Assembly (NCBI GenBank): GCA_964019135.1
Contig: OZ025248.1
Span: 54,553,670 to 54,617,669, forward strand
DNA from: Arenicola marina
Taxonomy: Eukaryota; Annelida; Polychaeta; Arenicolidae
Direction of reading: 5' to 3'
DNA length: 64,000 bases
Positions 61,901 to 64,000 of this stretch are shown piece after piece (positions within the stretch are counted from its first letter, which is position 1; every line of letters begins with the position of its first letter). The position numbers were made by a program, and so were the translations under genes. Under the pieces are notes generated by a model. That model had not been told where the DNA came from, did not search any database, and worked only from the letters and a program-made list of their open reading frames with translations.

Positions 61901-62762
61901 AGTATACCAGGCCCCCTATTGACTTGACAACATGTATATTTACTTACGACACTACAAAATGTGTTACGTTATTCTGCGTCCTGTCCCAGTACCTTAGCAG
62001 TCTTAGCGGGGTCATGGCAACCATCAGGAGATCCACTTAAAAGGAATTATGATTAAATAATATTTAAAAAAATATATATACCGCCCCCTCTTAAATATAA
62101 ATTACGCTTAAATAATAAAGAAGTGTATGGCCTCATCCTTGAGTCCCACGGGGATGCACTTCCTGGCTTGTCATTAAAGCCCAAGGTCTATTCCTTAGCT
62201 ATGAGGCCCAGACAGTGTCAACACGCTACCGACAACTGGTGCATGAAACGGGAGTGTCTATCATAGTTACCCACCATCCCCATCATGAACGCAAATACCT
62301 ACACCTCTGCACACCAGTTACAAAATAAACATACGCCACCAGTGTCTGGTGCCTTTTTAATTTAGTTAGTCATCAATGTTTGCCATGATGGTTTCTGTCC
62401 AATATCTCTTAAAGCTGTAATTTGTCTCCTACTCCTTTCAGTGCGTGGGATGTCTATATATGCGGTAGATGCCGATTCTAGCCCATAATGTTTCTTCTGG
62501 AGGGTCTCACAAATAGAGAGCTATAAACAGCTCATACGAGAGGCATCTCCACCTCCAGAAAACACCGTGCAGAGCTATAAAATGCAATGAAGCTCAAAGC
62601 ATCACAAGCCTCTTGGCACAGTTTTGCTCCCACAATCTTGACATTTAGATCGCCAAATTGCGCGACGCAAATCCCGCTTCCTGTTGCCACGGTTGCAATT
62701 ACGCATGCGCGACGCCGGGGGTTGCCACACGGCATCAATCGTACCTTCCGGTAATAGATACC
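58951..62762. other. Upstream of synaptotagmin, no gene recognised
   Basis: Possible Syt1 5' UTR exons and promoter. Simple sequence: C/CT-rich at 59875-59960 and purine-rich at 61230-61370. A ~60-bp sequence with GGCGACTACAGAC and TGTGGGGTATTGGGGTCAGG occurs twice, at 60490-60553 and 61036-61093, in the same orientation. Confidence 0.5.
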
Positions 62763-63000
62763 GTGACGAGGGCCGAACGTGACAAGGACCAAACATGACA
62801 AGGGCCGAGCGTGACAAGGGCCGAGCGTGACGAGGGACGAGCGTGACAAGGGCCAAACGTGACAAGGGCCGAATGTGACAAGGGCCGAACGTGACAATGA
62901 CCGAACATGCCGAGGGCCAAACGTGACAAGGGCCGAACGTGACAATGGCTGAACTTGACAAGGGCTGAACGTCACAAGTACCGAACGAGACAAGGGCCAA
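62763..63000 (+). repeat. 16-bp minisatellite, about 15 units
   Basis: The unit GTGACAAGGGCCGAAC repeats with substitutions. Because 16 is not a multiple of 3, all three minus frames stay open through parts of it, giving spurious ORFs. Confidence 0.92.
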
Positions 63001-63427
63001 ACTCTTCTTCTTTCACTGGCCACCACCACCACCATCCCTTACGCCCTCCCACTCCATACCACCACCCCACCCCGCACAACCTCCCCACATCTTACTCCCA
63101 CCCCACTCCAAACCATCAGTCCTTATCAGCATTTCCATATCCTCACCCGTACCTGACGGCTATCTCACCCCACCATGGCAGTAATCCCAATCCTCCGCCA
63201 CACCAAACCGCTTCCCCCCTTCTCTTCACTGACTGATCTGGTCTCCCCGGTTTCCTCTGGCACGATATAGCCTTTACAGCGCCATTCAACCTCATCAAAT
63301 CAAATCAGGAACCGACCGGTCCCTCCCAAAAAAGACAGGGACTCGCCAGAACAGACAGTCAATCGTGACGATAATAAGAGTGTCGAGCAGGACACGGAGC
63401 CATTCCCGCCGATCGGTTCAGTGTAGG
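63001..63427. other. Low-complexity flank
   Basis: C-rich (CCACC/CCCCA) low-complexity sequence to ~63225, then unique sequence. No gene. Confidence 0.55.
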
Positions 63428-63675
63428 CAGCCTCCGTAGCTCAGTTGGCAAGCAGGCTCAGGACGCCGGTAGACAGGTCGTGAGTTCACACCATGGCACA
63501 TGCATCTGGGTTCATATCCGTAAGTTTCATATCCATCCATGCAATTGTCCCGGGAGGCCCAAGTTAACCTTCGAGTGCATAAATGCGGTTTATATCCATC
63601 CATGCAATTGTCCCGGGAGGCCCAAGTTAACGTTCGAGTGCATAAATGCGGCATAGACATATTTCATTTCAGATC
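63428..63675 (+). mobile_element. tRNA-derived SINE with duplicated tail
   Basis: The head GCCTCCGTAGCTCAGTTGGC has a Pol III A box and GTGAGTTCACACC a degenerate B box. The tail ATCCATCCATGCAATTGTCC plus CGGGAGGCCCAAGTTAAC and GAGTGCATAAATGCGG is present twice (63531-63589 and 63594-63652), followed by ATTTCATTTC. The tail shares TCCCGGGAGG with family A. Confidence 0.8.
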
Positions 63676-64000
63676 AGTGCCTTGTCCTCCAGTTTCTGTA
63701 TGCAGAAGCAGAATACAAGGCTTCCTTAATGAACATATTCCCATGCATATTCAGAGCGTAGCGATTTTCGAAAGGATGAACAACACCAATGTAAATTTTT
63801 TAGGATGTTGATACACAGCCATACCTACTTAGAGCAATAGTAGCGAGTTAAAGACGCATTTATCAATGTTCTCAAAGTTTCTCTGAAGCAAAACTAAACT
63901 GAGCAACCAAGAAAACTAAGCCTTCCAGATATCAGGTTCAGCTACATGGCTACCAGTGTAAATATGGGCATAACATGTTCGTTACGGTGAATGGCGGGAC
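63676..64000. other. Right edge, no gene recognised
   Basis: AT-rich sequence without recognised features. Confidence 0.5.

Noticed and set aside
62532..63035. Overlapping minus-strand open frames rich in Arg/Ser/Phe (SRSALVTFGP type)
   Set aside because: They are translations of a 16-bp minisatellite in all three frames.
63428..63500. A tRNA gene
   Set aside because: The A box is good, but the B box is degenerate and there is no acceptor-stem pairing; a SINE tail follows directly.

Overview
This is eukaryotic, invertebrate animal DNA. It holds three multi-exon genes with GT-AG introns, several families of degraded mobile elements, and an unusual number of tandem repeats. Every exon below was placed by hand from splice signals, reading phase and remembered family sequences. 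Internal junctions keep frame, so the gene models are firmer than single-ORF calls. The synaptotagmin is of the invertebrate Syt1 type. Minisatellites whose units start at 5' splice sites recall, from memory, those described in amphioxus ('mirages'). Amphioxus is therefore my best guess for the source, with about 50% confidence; a lophotrochozoan is possible.

Layout. (1) Positions 1021-18480, minus strand: an ArfGAP2/3 (Glo3-type) gene in 11 coding exons, about 558 residues, with the last few residues not found. Two different 5' splice sites of this gene have been amplified into tandem arrays: 75 bp x 38 at 2602-5457 and 49 bp x about 8 at 8790-9139. (2) Positions 18587-34375, plus strand: AMN1, a leucine-rich-repeat protein of 263 residues in 7 exons. 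It diverges from the ArfGAP gene across a 106-bp gap between start codons, which looks like a bidirectional promoter. Its introns carry a MULE-like remnant, a TIR transposon, a non-LTR retrotransposon remnant, a THAP-domain ORF, SINEs, and a broken repeat array whose unit again begins like the adjacent intron's 5' end. (3) Positions 40179-58927, minus strand: synaptotagmin-1. The genomic sequence itself predicts several splice variants: three possible first exons of identical phase, a tandem acceptor that adds or drops Val-Gln, and two mutually exclusive 134-nt exons for the polybasic part of C2B. (4) Positions 58951-64000: no gene recognised; repeats and a SINE.

The three genes do not form a pathway. 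ArfGAP2/3 acts on COPI coats at the Golgi, AMN1 is an F-box-type LRR protein without a visible F-box, and Syt1 is the calcium sensor of synaptic vesicles. The most interesting aspect is structural: tandem duplication appears to start repeatedly at splice donors, and Syt1 has clear genomic signs of dense alternative splicing.
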